64,000 nucleotides of DNA, from contig CAWJOU010000005.1 of NCBI GenBank assembly GCA_963844575.1, positions 2,790,001 to 2,854,000 on the forward strand, read 5' to 3'. The notes beneath the pieces were generated by a model that did no database searches, had not been told where the DNA came from, and was given only the letters and a program-made list of their open reading frames with translations. A program made the position numbers and the translations under genes. Shown here piece after piece: positions 17,547-25,753 of the stretch (position 1 is the first letter of the stretch; each line of letters opens with the position of its first letter). This stretch comes from DASZUK01 sp963844575. Its GTDB lineage: Bacteria; Actinomycetota; Acidimicrobiia; Acidimicrobiales; RAAP-2.

Positions 17547-17553
17547 CCGCCCG

Positions 17554-18345
17554 GTGACGGCGTCGGCGTCCGTCGTCCGGCTGGCCGACGGACGGACCGC
17601 GTACGTGAAGCGGTGGGCCGGCTGTCCCGACGGCTTCTTCCGCTCCGAAGCCCGCGGGCTCGCCTGGCTGGCCGAATCACGGACCGTCGCGGTGCCCGAC
17701 GTGATCGCCGTCGACGACCGGTCCGTCACCCTCGAGCCGGTCCCCCGCGGCCGGCCCAGGGCGCGCGGCGCCGAGTCGTTCGGCCGGGCCCTCGCCGACC
17801 TCCACGCCACCGCCGCCCCCGACTTCGGTGCGCCGTGGCCCGGCTTCATCGGGCCACTGCCGATGGAGAACCGGCCGATCGACGGCGGGGGCTCGTGGGC
17901 CGCGTTCTACGCCGAACGGCGGGTCCTGCCGTTCGCCCGGGCCGCCCGGGACCGGGGCGCGCTATCGGCCGCCGGGCTCGCCGCGGTCGAGCGGGCCATG
18001 GAGCGACTGCGCGACGACGCCGGCACGTGGGCGGCCGAACCACCGAGCCGTCTCCACGGCGACCTGTGGTCCGGCAACCTGCTGTGGGGCCCCGACGGCA
18101 CCGCCTGGGTGATCGACCCGGCGGCCCACGGCGGGCACCGGGAGACCGATCTCGCCATGCTCGCCCTCTTCGGCACCCCCCACCTCGACCGGATCGTCGC
18201 CGCCTACGACGAGCACCGCCCGCTGGCCGACGGCTGGCGCCGACGCGTCGGGCTCCACCAACTCCATCCGTTGCTCGTCCACGCGGTCCTCTTCGGCGCC
18301 GGCTACGGCGACCGGGCGGCGGCCGTCGCCGCTCGAGCGGGTTGA
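17554..18345 (+). CDS. Fructosamine/ribulosamine 3-kinase-like protein
   Basis: A 263-residue member of the FN3K/aminoglycoside-phosphotransferase fold. The catalytic loop HGDLWSGNLLW and the metal-binding VIDPAAHGGHRETDLAM are both present; LEPVPRGRP and FGRALADLHAT match the FN3K N-lobe. It would phosphorylate ketoamines on glycated proteins, destabilising the adduct. GTG start at 17554, eight bases after the phosphatase stop; the two form the apparent deglycation pair. Normal family length is around 285, so the N-terminus may be slightly short. Confidence 0.88.
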   Translation: MTASASVVRLADGRTAYVKRWAGCPDGFFRSEARGLAWLAESRTVAVPDVIAVDDRSVTLEPVPRGRPRARGAESFGRALADLHATAAPDFGAPWPGFIGPLPMENRPIDGGGSWAAFYAERRVLPFARAARDRGALSAAGLAAVERAMERLRDDAGTWAAEPPSRLHGDLWSGNLLWGPDGTAWVIDPAAHGGHRETDLAMLALFGTPHLDRIVAAYDEHRPLADGWRRRVGLHQLHPLLVHAVLFGAGYGDRAAAVAARAG

Positions 18346-18394
18346 ACCGCCGGTCGAGCGGGAAACCCACCTCCGGCTGTGCCATAGTCCCCGG

Positions 18395-19546
18395 ATGGTG
18401 TCCCGGCGAGTCCGCCGGCGTCGGCGCCAGGTCCTGACCGGCCTGATCGTCGTCGTCCTGCTCATCGTCGTCCTCGTCATCGTCACCGGTGGCTCCGGTC
18501 CCCCGCCGTCGTCCACCACCACGACGACGGCGGCCGCGGGTGCTGGAGGGGCGGGAGCGGGGACGGCGAAGGGATCGCCGACGGTCGCCGACTGGCGGGG
18601 CAACGGCCGGGCGGTGACGCTGGCGTTCGGCGGGGACGTGCACTTCGAGGGCGTCCTCGGCACACGGCTGGCGGCCGACCCGACAACCGCGCTGGGCAGC
18701 GCGGTGTCCGGCCTGATGACGGGGTCGAACCTGTCGATGGCCACGTTCGACGCCACCCTCACCGACGGCACCTGCCCGGACCCGCAGTCGAAGCCGTTCG
18801 TCTGGTACTCCCCCGCCAGTGCGCTCACCGCGCTGAAGGGCGGCGGCCTCTCACTGGTGACGATGGCGACGGACCACGGCGAGGACTGCGGCCCGGCCGG
18901 GCTGCAGATGTCGCTCAGCGAGGCCGACAGCGCCCACTATCCGGTCGTGGGGATCGGCTCGACCGCCCCCCAGGCCTACGCGCCCTACCGGGTGACCATC
19001 GACGGGCAACGGATCGCCGTCATCGCCGCCACGCAGATCTTCCCCCCGAACCTGCAGTCCGCCTGGACGGCGACGGCCACCCAACCCGGCGTCGCCTCGG
19101 CCGCCGACCAGGCCGCGCTGATCGCCGCGGTCAAGGCGGTTCGCCGGACGGCCGACACCGTCGTCGTCGACGTCCACTGGGGCACGACAGGCCAGACGTG
19201 CCCCAACGCCCAGCAGGTGCCTCTGGCCACCGCATTGGTCAAGGCCGGCGCCGACGTCGTCGTCGGCTCGGGCAGCCACGTCCAGGAGGGCGCGGGCTAC
19301 CTCGGCCGCGCCTACGTCGACTACGGGCTGGGCAACCTGGCGTTCTACGACACACAGGCCCCGGAGACGTACAGCGGCTCGCTCCTCGTCACCGTGACCG
19401 GCCGACACGTCGACCAGACCAGCTGGCGGCCGGCGGTCATCGCCGACGGCCTGCCCCAGGCCCTCTCCGGGTCGGCCGCCACGACGGCCGTCGACCGTTG
19501 GCAGGGGCTACAGCACTGCAGCGGACTGGCCGCCAAGCCGACCTAG
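18395..19546 (+). CDS. CapA-like (poly-gamma-glutamate biosynthesis type) exported protein
   Basis: A 383-residue protein with a basic N-terminus, a single membrane anchor (VLTGLIVVVLLIVVLVIVTGG), a threonine/alanine/glycine linker, and a CapA metallophosphatase-like domain: LAFGGDVHFEG near residue 77, MATDHGEDCGPAGL, VVDVHWGTTGQTCPN, and GSGSHVQEGAGYLGRAYVDYGLGNL. The fold is that of calcineurin-like esterases; the substrate is unknown and no other capsule genes are nearby. A CATAGT element lies six bases before the ATG. The TAG stop coincides with the CTAG target of the IS element that follows, so the insertion spared the protein. Confidence 0.86.
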   Translation: MVSRRVRRRRRQVLTGLIVVVLLIVVLVIVTGGSGPPPSSTTTTTAAAGAGGAGAGTAKGSPTVADWRGNGRAVTLAFGGDVHFEGVLGTRLAADPTTALGSAVSGLMTGSNLSMATFDATLTDGTCPDPQSKPFVWYSPASALTALKGGGLSLVTMATDHGEDCGPAGLQMSLSEADSAHYPVVGIGSTAPQAYAPYRVTIDGQRIAVIAATQIFPPNLQSAWTATATQPGVASAADQAALIAAVKAVRRTADTVVVDVHWGTTGQTCPNAQQVPLATALVKAGADVVVGSGSHVQEGAGYLGRAYVDYGLGNLAFYDTQAPETYSGSLLVTVTGRHVDQTSWRPAVIADGLPQALSGSAATTAVDRWQGLQHCSGLAAKPT

Positions 19547-21364
19547 GAGGCCCCTGAAGTAGGGGCCTCTCCCGATGGAACCAACTGGCCCATCGAAGCT
19601 CTTGGCTTGGCGGACGAACGGTCACCGGGGTTTCGAGGCCGACCCAGCCGATGCCGACCGGACCGTTGACCGGCTGACCCCGTCCTTGTGCTCTCGGGTG
19701 CCCGACGGCGGCGATCGGTGGCGCTCAGGTGGTGGCGATGACCCAGCCCCCTCCGTCATGGAGCAGGCCGAGCACGGCCAGCCGTGCGAGGTTGATGGCC
19801 CCGGCTCGGGTATCGAGGTCGGTGGCGACCCGTCGAAGCCCTCGGGACCTGGCCCGTCGTCCTCCCCAGGACCGGTAGACGAAGTGGGCGATCTTGCGCT
19901 CGACGATGGGGCGATCGGCCCGGTAGCGCTCGGCCCAGCCGGGCTGGCGCTGTTCGTGCCGGGCCTTCTGCAGGATCGCCTCGTGGGGATGGACCGTGAT
20001 GGTCCGGCCTGAGCGGGCAGCGGTGCAGGCCGATCGTCGCGGGCAGGTCCGACAGTGGGCCTTGAAGGCGGCCCGGCCGCCACCGTGGCGGGTGGGCCGA
20101 ATGACGACGACCTGGTTCGCCGGGCAGGTGACGGTCATGGCCTCGAGATCGACGTCGAAGCGGTCCTTGGTGAAGCGCCCGGTGGCGTTCCTCACCGGTG
20201 GGACCTTGGCGGTGACCGTGAACCCCTTGGTCTCGAGGTCCTCCCTGGTCGCCCCGTCGGCGTAGGCGGAGTCGCCGAACACCTCGGGCTTGTCATCTTG
20301 GTCGGCATGCTCGTCGAGCAGCTCGTCGGCGGCGTCGCGGTCGGGGGTGTTGGCCGGCGTGGCCACCACCTCGTCGATCAGCTCGGAGTCCGGATCGATC
20401 GACAGATGGGCCTTGTAGCCGTCGAAGCGGCGGTTCTTGGACTTGTGGCCGTGACGGGCCTGTGGGTCGACCGTGGAGATCACCCGGTTGCGGGTCACCT
20501 TGCGCACGATGCGGAACACCCCGTCGTCGCCTTCTTCGACGTCTTGGCCGGCGACGAGGGCCAGCAGTTCGGCGGCGGGGACGGCGCTCAGGGGGAGGGC
20601 CTCCCCCTCGATCGCCGCCAGGGCCAAGAGGGCGTCGTGGACCAGGGCGTCGACCAGGGCCTCACGGGCCTCCTTGTCGTCCCAGTCGCACGGCGGCTTG
20701 CCGAGCGTGGCGTAGTCATCGTCACAGAGAAGGGCCTGGCGCACTGCCGCGGCCAACGGGCTCTTGGCCTGGTCGAGGGCCATCAGCAGCTTGCGGACGG
20801 CCGCCCGCAGTTGGGTGACGGTGTCCTGGGTGGCCACGGCATCGAAGATCGGCGTGGAGTCGAGGACCCGGGCCCGGTTCTTCAACGCCCCGGTCTCTTT
20901 GGCCACCACCTTGGTGTCTTCGAACAGACGCCGGGGGCGGTCCGAGGCCCGCAGCCGGTTGCGCTGGCCGACGAGCGAAGTGGGATGGAACCCGACGTAA
21001 CCGGCGTCCACCCCACAGGCCGCCTGCCAGCGCAGGTCGAAGCTCAACCGGTCGGTGGCCTCGGCGTCAGAAAGCCCCTCGAAGGCCTGGAGCACCATGA
21101 CCGTGGCCAGCACCCGGGCCGGGATGGTGGGGCGGCCCTTCTTCGACTCGGTGTAGCAATCGGCGAAGTAGTCGTCGGGGAACATGACCTGGCCGTGGTC
21201 GGCCAGCAGCCGATAGATCGATCCCTCCGCCAAACGGTCGCCCAGGATCTCCCTTGGGTTCTCGAAGCGCGGTTGGACCGTGGAGCGACCGAGTGCCATG
21301 GGGAAATTCTCCAGCCCCCGGCGCAGATCGCGAGTCTTTCCCGGGCGACTACTTCAGGAGCCTC
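19547..21364. mobile_element. IS1182-type insertion sequence, apparently complete
   Basis: The element is bounded by imperfect terminal inverted repeats of about 16 bp: the left end (from 19547) reads GAGGCCCCTGAAGTAG and the right end (to 21364), reverse-complemented, GAGGCTCCTGAAGTAG, with one mismatch. It is flanked by a duplicated CTAG (19543-19546 and 21365-21368). The left end also forms an 8-bp-stem hairpin (19549-19569) that could block incoming transcription. A single intact transposase fills the element. It sits exactly at the stop codon of the CapA-like gene. Intact ends and frame suggest a recent insertion. Confidence 0.88.
19725..21299 (-). CDS. IS1182-family DDE transposase
   Basis: A 524-residue transposase. 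The N-terminal domain (SIYRLLADHGQVMFPDDYFAD, KGRPTIPARVLATVMVLQAFEGLSDAE) is the DUF772 region typical of IS1182/IS5-like enzymes. The DDE catalytic region shows RVLDSTPIFDA, then KNRRFDGYKAHLSIDPDSEL, FGDSAYADGATRE and, near the end, ERKIAHFVYRSWGGRRARSRG with the likely glutamate. A cysteine-rich patch (HCRTCPRRSACTAARSG) is characteristic. It reads from right to left within the element and appears uninterrupted. Confidence 0.92.
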   Translation of the reverse strand: MALGRSTVQPRFENPREILGDRLAEGSIYRLLADHGQVMFPDDYFADCYTESKKGRPTIPARVLATVMVLQAFEGLSDAEATDRLSFDLRWQAACGVDAGYVGFHPTSLVGQRNRLRASDRPRRLFEDTKVVAKETGALKNRARVLDSTPIFDAVATQDTVTQLRAAVRKLLMALDQAKSPLAAAVRQALLCDDDYATLGKPPCDWDDKEAREALVDALVHDALLALAAIEGEALPLSAVPAAELLALVAGQDVEEGDDGVFRIVRKVTRNRVISTVDPQARHGHKSKNRRFDGYKAHLSIDPDSELIDEVVATPANTPDRDAADELLDEHADQDDKPEVFGDSAYADGATREDLETKGFTVTAKVPPVRNATGRFTKDRFDVDLEAMTVTCPANQVVVIRPTRHGGGRAAFKAHCRTCPRRSACTAARSGRTITVHPHEAILQKARHEQRQPGWAERYRADRPIVERKIAHFVYRSWGGRRARSRGLRRVATDLDTRAGAINLARLAVLGLLHDGGGWVIATT

Positions 21365-21390
21365 CTAGAACCGCTCGGCCCACGTCCGGG

Positions 21391-21498
21391 CCGGTCGGCG
21401 ACGAGGGCCGGTCGGCGACGAGGGCCGGTCGGCGATGGTGCCCGGTCGGAGATGGAGGCCGGTCGGAGATGGAGGCCGGTCGGAGATGGAGGCCGGTC
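21391..21498. repeat. 17-bp tandem repeat, six full copies and a partial
   Basis: Units start at 21391, 21408, 21425, 21442, 21459 and 21476 with a partial at 21493, each beginning CCGGTCGG. The first two and the later three form two slightly different subtypes. The array fills the gap between the IS right flank and the aminotransferase, and its last unit overlaps that gene's TGA stop. A 17-bp period breaks any reading frame, so it is non-coding. Confidence 0.92.
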
Positions 21499-22852
21499 AG
21501 CCGGTGTAGTACCGGTCGGCCACCGACAGCGCGTCGTCGAGGATGGCCAGCCCCTCGTGGACCTCGTCCTCGGCGACCGTGCACGGCGGGACGACGTGTA
21601 CCCGGTTGAAGTTGGTGAACGGTAGGAGGCCGCGTTGCTTGCAGGCCGCGACCAGCTCGTCCATGGCCGGGCTCGACCCACCGTAGGGGGCGAGCGGCTC
21701 CTTCGTGGCCCGGTCGGCGACGAGCTCGAGGGCCCAGAAGACGCCCATCCCGCGAACCTCGCCGATCGTCGGATGCCGCTCGGCCAGGGCGGCCAGACCG
21801 GGGCCGAGCACCTTCTCGCCGATGGTCGCGGCGTGCTCGACGATGCCCTCGTCGGCCATCGCCGTCATCGACGCCACGGCGGCGGCACAGGCCAGCGGGT
21901 GGCCGGAGTACGTGAGGCCACCGGGGAAGGGCCGCTCGGCGAACGTGTCGGCGATGGCCGGTGAGATGACGACGCCACCGAGCGGGACATAGCCCGAGTT
22001 GACGCCCTTGGCGAACGTGATCAGGTCGGGCACGACGTCCCAGTGGTGGACGGCGAACCACTCGCCGGCCCGACCGAACCCGCACATCACCTCGTCGGCG
22101 ACGTAGACGATGCCGTAGCGGTCGCAGAGCGCCCGCAGTCCGGCCAGATAGCCCGGTGGCGGCGGCATGATGCCGGCCGTCCCGGGGATCGTCTCGAGGA
22201 CGACCGCGGCGATCGTCGTCGGGCCCTCGAACTGGATCACCTGCTCGAGGTGGGCCAGCGCCCGGACCGACTCCTCCTCGGGGCCGGACGAGTTGAACGG
22301 CGACCGGTACGGGAACGGCCCGAAGAAGTGCACCGCCCCGGCCGACCCGGTGTCGTTGGCCCAGCGGCGCGGATCGCCGCTGAGGTTGACGGCCGTCGTC
22401 GTCCCGCCGTGGTACGAGCGGTAGGCCGCGAGCACCTTCGGCCGTCCGGTGTGCAGCTTGGCCATGCGGGTCGCGTACTCGATCGCCTCGGCGCCGCCGT
22501 TGGTGAAGAAGACCTTCGTCCCCTCCCCCGTCCGGGCCCGGTCGACGATCAGATGGGCCGCCCGGCTCCGCTGGTCGTTGGCGTGGACCGGAGCGATCGT
22601 GCACAGCCGGCTCGCCTGCTCCTGGATGGCCGCCACCACCTTCGGGTGCTGGTGGCCGATGTTCGTGTTGACCATCTGGGACGAGAAGTCGAGGTACCGG
22701 CGACCGGCGTCGTCCCAGACGTACGAGCCGGCCGCCCCGGCGATCACCATCGGGTGGAGCGCCGACTGGGCCGACCACGAGTAGAAGACGTACGCCCGAT
22801 CCTCGGCATAGACGTCGCTGCCGGTCGTCGGCCGGTCGTCGGCGGTGGTCAT
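21497..22852 (-). CDS. Class III PLP-dependent aminotransferase
   Basis: A 451-residue fold-type I aminotransferase. The PLP lysine lies in LITFAKGVNSGYVPLGG, preceded by the VADEVMCGFGRAGEWF cofactor motif; the N-terminal FTNGGAEAIEYATRMAKLHTGR and the YHGGTTTAVNLSGD segment are also typical. The closest recognisable types are taurine/beta-alanine:pyruvate and related omega-transaminases; the amino donor cannot be fixed from sequence. ATG 22852 overlaps the stop of the upstream TPR gene (ATGA), so the two are translationally coupled. Confidence 0.9.
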   Translation of the reverse strand: MTTADDRPTTGSDVYAEDRAYVFYSWSAQSALHPMVIAGAAGSYVWDDAGRRYLDFSSQMVNTNIGHQHPKVVAAIQEQASRLCTIAPVHANDQRSRAAHLIVDRARTGEGTKVFFTNGGAEAIEYATRMAKLHTGRPKVLAAYRSYHGGTTTAVNLSGDPRRWANDTGSAGAVHFFGPFPYRSPFNSSGPEEESVRALAHLEQVIQFEGPTTIAAVVLETIPGTAGIMPPPPGYLAGLRALCDRYGIVYVADEVMCGFGRAGEWFAVHHWDVVPDLITFAKGVNSGYVPLGGVVISPAIADTFAERPFPGGLTYSGHPLACAAAVASMTAMADEGIVEHAATIGEKVLGPGLAALAERHPTIGEVRGMGVFWALELVADRATKEPLAPYGGSSPAMDELVAACKQRGLLPFTNFNRVHVVPPCTVAEDEVHEGLAILDDALSVADRYYTG

Positions 22853-24345
22853 CACAGCTCCTCTCGATCGCCCCGGTCGTCGCGTCCAGCCCCCGTGGCG
22901 AACGACGGCTCGAGGGCAGTGGTGAACGACGGCTCGGCGGCCACGACGAGGGCCCGGGCCCGGGCCTCGGCCTCGACCGCCGAGCCGGCGTCGCCGGCCG
23001 ACCGGAACAGGGTGGCCTGCTGGCGCCAGTTGTACGAGCTCGTCGGTCGCAGCCCGAGCCGCTCGCTCAGCAGCTGGCGGGCGACGTCGGTCCGGCCGTC
23101 CCGTTGCGCGGCCTCCAGCAGCGTCCGCTGGACGACGTCCCGCTGGGCATGGCTCCCGCCGAAGACGTGGACGCGGTGGCGGACCGGCAGCAGCAGGTCG
23201 ACCGCGTCGCCGTACCGGCCCTGCCCGAAGGCGACGAGGGCCCGGCAGACCGGCAGACCGACCTCGGCGGTGAACCGCACGTTGCTGTCCTCCTCCGGCG
23301 AGCCGGACGGGGCATCGAGGTACCGGGCGCGGTCGGCGACGAGCGCCTGGGCGTCGCCGAACCGGCCGGCACCGACGTAGGCCATGACCGCGTGGGCATC
23401 GTTGAACGCGTAGTGCGGAATAGCAACGGTGCCACCCCAGGCGTCGGCCAGGATGCCGAACCGCTCGGTCTGGGGATCGCCGTCGAGGTAGCGCCGCCAG
23501 AGCAGCGCCGTGGCGTCGAGCAGCTCGAGCGCCAGTTGGCCGGTCTCGGCGGTGTGGAGGACGCGGTCGTACACGGTCAGCGCGACGTCCGGGCGGTCGG
23601 CCTCGAGGGCGTAGAGGCAGTAGTGCCACCAGTTGTGGACCCGGAAGAAGTTGCCGTCGTCGAAGTCGTCGACCCGCTCGTTCATGAACCGGAGCCCGTC
23701 GCCGAAGCGACCTTGCATCTCGTACGTGTGGGCCACCGCGTGGATGGCCCACACGTCCGAGCGGTCGAGGGCGACCGCCTCCAACCCGACGGCCTCGCTG
23801 CGGTCGTAGTGGCCGGCCTCCTCGAGCCCGAAGGCGAACATCCCGAGCAGCAGCGAGTACGCCGGGTCGTCGGCCGACCAGGCCGTGAGGGCGCCGCCGA
23901 TGCGGTCCCGCAGCGACGTCGACCGGCCGGTGAAGAAGTCGGCCTGGTGGCCGGCGGCCAGGGCCAGCACGTCGCGCGGGTACGCCGTCGTCAGCTGGGC
24001 CAGCAGGTCGCCGGCGGCCAGCAGGTTGCCGCCGAGCCACGTGTGGGCCACCGCGACGTGCGCCCGCTCCCGGTCCGTCAGTCCGGATAGGTCCGTCGTG
24101 GCCAGCCACGCCGAGAACGCCCGGGCCGCCGCGGCCGCGGCGTCGGCCTCCGTGCCGAGCACGCCGAGGTAGGCGGCGAAGACCTGGCCCATCGGCATCG
24201 TCGGGTCGGCCGCGACGATCCGGCCGACCGCGTCGAGCAGGTCGACGCGGAAGTGCAGGAGCGAGTCGACGGCCTCGTCGAGCCGGGCGACGGCCTCGGG
24301 CGTCCCGGTCGTCGGCAACCCCTGACGGTCGTCGGTCCGCGGCAC
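22852..24345 (-). CDS. TTC38-like tetratricopeptide-repeat protein
   Basis: A 497-residue, mostly helical protein resembling the TTC38 family, known in animals and bacteria without a defined activity. Repeated helical pairs include DVWAIHAVAHTYEMQGRFGDG, the striking HNWWHYCLYALEADRPDVAL, and VCRALVAFGQGRYGDAV. No signal peptide or membrane span. GTG 24345 is preceded at six bases by a TACACT -10 element, suggesting a leaderless transcript that continues into the aminotransferase. The coupling suggests the two products work in one pathway. Confidence 0.82.
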   Translation of the reverse strand: MPRTDDRQGLPTTGTPEAVARLDEAVDSLLHFRVDLLDAVGRIVAADPTMPMGQVFAAYLGVLGTEADAAAAAARAFSAWLATTDLSGLTDRERAHVAVAHTWLGGNLLAAGDLLAQLTTAYPRDVLALAAGHQADFFTGRSTSLRDRIGGALTAWSADDPAYSLLLGMFAFGLEEAGHYDRSEAVGLEAVALDRSDVWAIHAVAHTYEMQGRFGDGLRFMNERVDDFDDGNFFRVHNWWHYCLYALEADRPDVALTVYDRVLHTAETGQLALELLDATALLWRRYLDGDPQTERFGILADAWGGTVAIPHYAFNDAHAVMAYVGAGRFGDAQALVADRARYLDAPSGSPEEDSNVRFTAEVGLPVCRALVAFGQGRYGDAVDLLLPVRHRVHVFGGSHAQRDVVQRTLLEAAQRDGRTDVARQLLSERLGLRPTSSYNWRQQATLFRSAGDAGSAVEAEARARALVVAAEPSFTTALEPSFATGAGRDDRGDREEL

Positions 24346-24351
24346 GACGGC

Positions 24352-24357
24352 AGTGTA
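24352..24357 (-). promoter_or_regulatory. Leaderless-type -10 element (TACACT) for the TTC38-aminotransferase operon
   Basis: TACACT on the minus strand ends six bases before the GTG start at 24345. No convincing -35 box is seen. Confidence 0.55.
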
Positions 24358-24418
24358 CGTGCGGCCCGGTCCGCGACCGCCGATCAGCCGGCTTTCACGA
24401 ACCGGGGGTCGGGTACAC

Positions 24419-25753
24419 CTAGACCTCGCCCGGGCCACCGGCTATGCCGTAGAGGCGCTGGGTCGGCGTCAACGCCAGGGACGCGTCGACGCCCGGCCCG
24501 GCGACGCCCATGTACCAGACCGGCGATCCGGCTGTGGAGTTGAAGTAGCCGTTGCTGATCGACTCGTCGAGCGGGCCGCCGCTGTTCGTCCCCTCGAGCC
24601 CGGCGACGACCCGCATGACGGTGTTGACCTCCGACTCGTCGTCCGGCGTGCACGACGGGCCGCCGATGATGACGCAGCTGGACACCCCGGCCAGCACCGT
24701 GCCGGGGGCGACCGTCGCGCCGGCCGGGATCGTTGCGCCATGCCACTGGTCGGCGGTCGGCGACCCGCCGAAGAACCGGCTGGCCTGCCGCCAGTAGTCG
24801 CCTGTCTCGACCAACGTCGTGCAGATCGGACCGACCGGCCCCGTACAGGCCGCCGACGCCAGGCCGATGGCCCCGGGCGGCACGGCCGAGGTGACCCACC
24901 GTGTGCCATCGGTCGTGTCGACCACCGCCGGGCCGGAGGCCCCGATGCCCACGGCCAGGCAGGTGGCCGGGGCCATCCCGGCCGCGCAGCCGACCGACGA
25001 GAGCGAGGCCACCCCCTCGGGGACCGGGATGGCCTCCCAGCTCCCGGTCCCCGAGGCGTGCAGGATCGCTCCCGCGTCCCCGCTCGTGCCGACCGCCCAG
25101 CAGACGTCGACGGTCGGGCACGACACCGAGGTCAGCGCGGTCACCGAGCTCGGGACCGACTGGCGGGCCCACCCGCTGGTGCCGGCCGTGGCCACGACGG
25201 CCGGACCGGTCGCCGTCGTCCCGGTCGCCCGGCACGTGCCGGCGGCCGGGCACGTCAACGACGTCAACGACGTCAGCCCACCCGGCAGCGCCTGCTCGGT
25301 CCAGCTCGCCCCGCCGTCGCGGCTGGCTGCCGCCACCGCGCCGGCGCCGTCGGTGGCCTCCCCGACCGCCTCGCATGTCGTCGCCGTGAAGCACGCCATC
25401 GCCGTCACCGACCCCATCGACGACGGCGAGCCGGCCGCCACCAACCGGACCTGGTCGTCGACCAGCCGGAGCGACAATCTGATCCCCCCGGCGCTCGGGC
25501 TGGTCACCCGGGCCGGGCCCGGGCTGGCGGCAACCACCCAGCCCACGCCGGCGGCCAGCGCGGCCACGACGACCGCAACCGCCACCGCGAACCACGCCGT
25601 CCGGGGTCGATGGTCCGGCCGGCCGGCCGGCCGACGGTCCGCCCGCCCCGGCCCGGCCGCCGAGACCACCCGGGCCCGGACCCGGGCCAGCATCGCCGGA
25701 TCCGGCTCGTCCCGCGGCGACGTCGCCCGGCGAACGAGGACCAGCTCATCCAT
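24419..25753 (-). CDS. Membrane-anchored anti-sigma/sensor-like protein with Cys-pair repeats
   Basis: A 444-residue protein overlapping the ECF sigma gene by 8 bp. The cytoplasmic N-terminus (about 65 residues, MDELVLVRRATSPRDEPD onward) is followed by one membrane span (TAWFAVAVAVVVAALAAGVGWVVAA). The outside part holds four or five repeats of about 45 residues, each with a cysteine pair and the pattern SxxCPxxxxCxAVG (AMACFTATTCEAVG, SLTCPAAGTCRATG, SVSCPTVDVCWAVG), probably a beta-propeller-like fold. The gene arrangement and topology fit an anti-sigma factor, although no ZAS-type HxxxCxxC zinc motif is visible. The ligand is unknown. Confidence 0.75.
   Translation of the reverse strand: MDELVLVRRATSPRDEPDPAMLARVRARVVSAAGPGRADRRPAGRPDHRPRTAWFAVAVAVVVAALAAGVGWVVAASPGPARVTSPSAGGIRLSLRLVDDQVRLVAAGSPSSMGSVTAMACFTATTCEAVGEATDGAGAVAAASRDGGASWTEQALPGGLTSLTSLTCPAAGTCRATGTTATGPAVVATAGTSGWARQSVPSSVTALTSVSCPTVDVCWAVGTSGDAGAILHASGTGSWEAIPVPEGVASLSSVGCAAGMAPATCLAVGIGASGPAVVDTTDGTRWVTSAVPPGAIGLASAACTGPVGPICTTLVETGDYWRQASRFFGGSPTADQWHGATIPAGATVAPGTVLAGVSSCVIIGGPSCTPDDESEVNTVMRVVAGLEGTNSGGPLDESISNGYFNSTAGSPVWYMGVAGPGVDASLALTPTQRLYGIAGGPGEV

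Noticed and set aside
21391..21498. 17-bp repeats considered as a CRISPR or iteron origin
   Set aside because: No spacers, no replication gene nearby; simple head-to-tail minisatellite.
21497..24109. 870-codon minus-strand frame that would fuse upstream sequence to the aminotransferase
   Set aside because: Codons before ATG 22852 are a shadow of the TTC38-like gene; the conserved enzyme begins at 22852.
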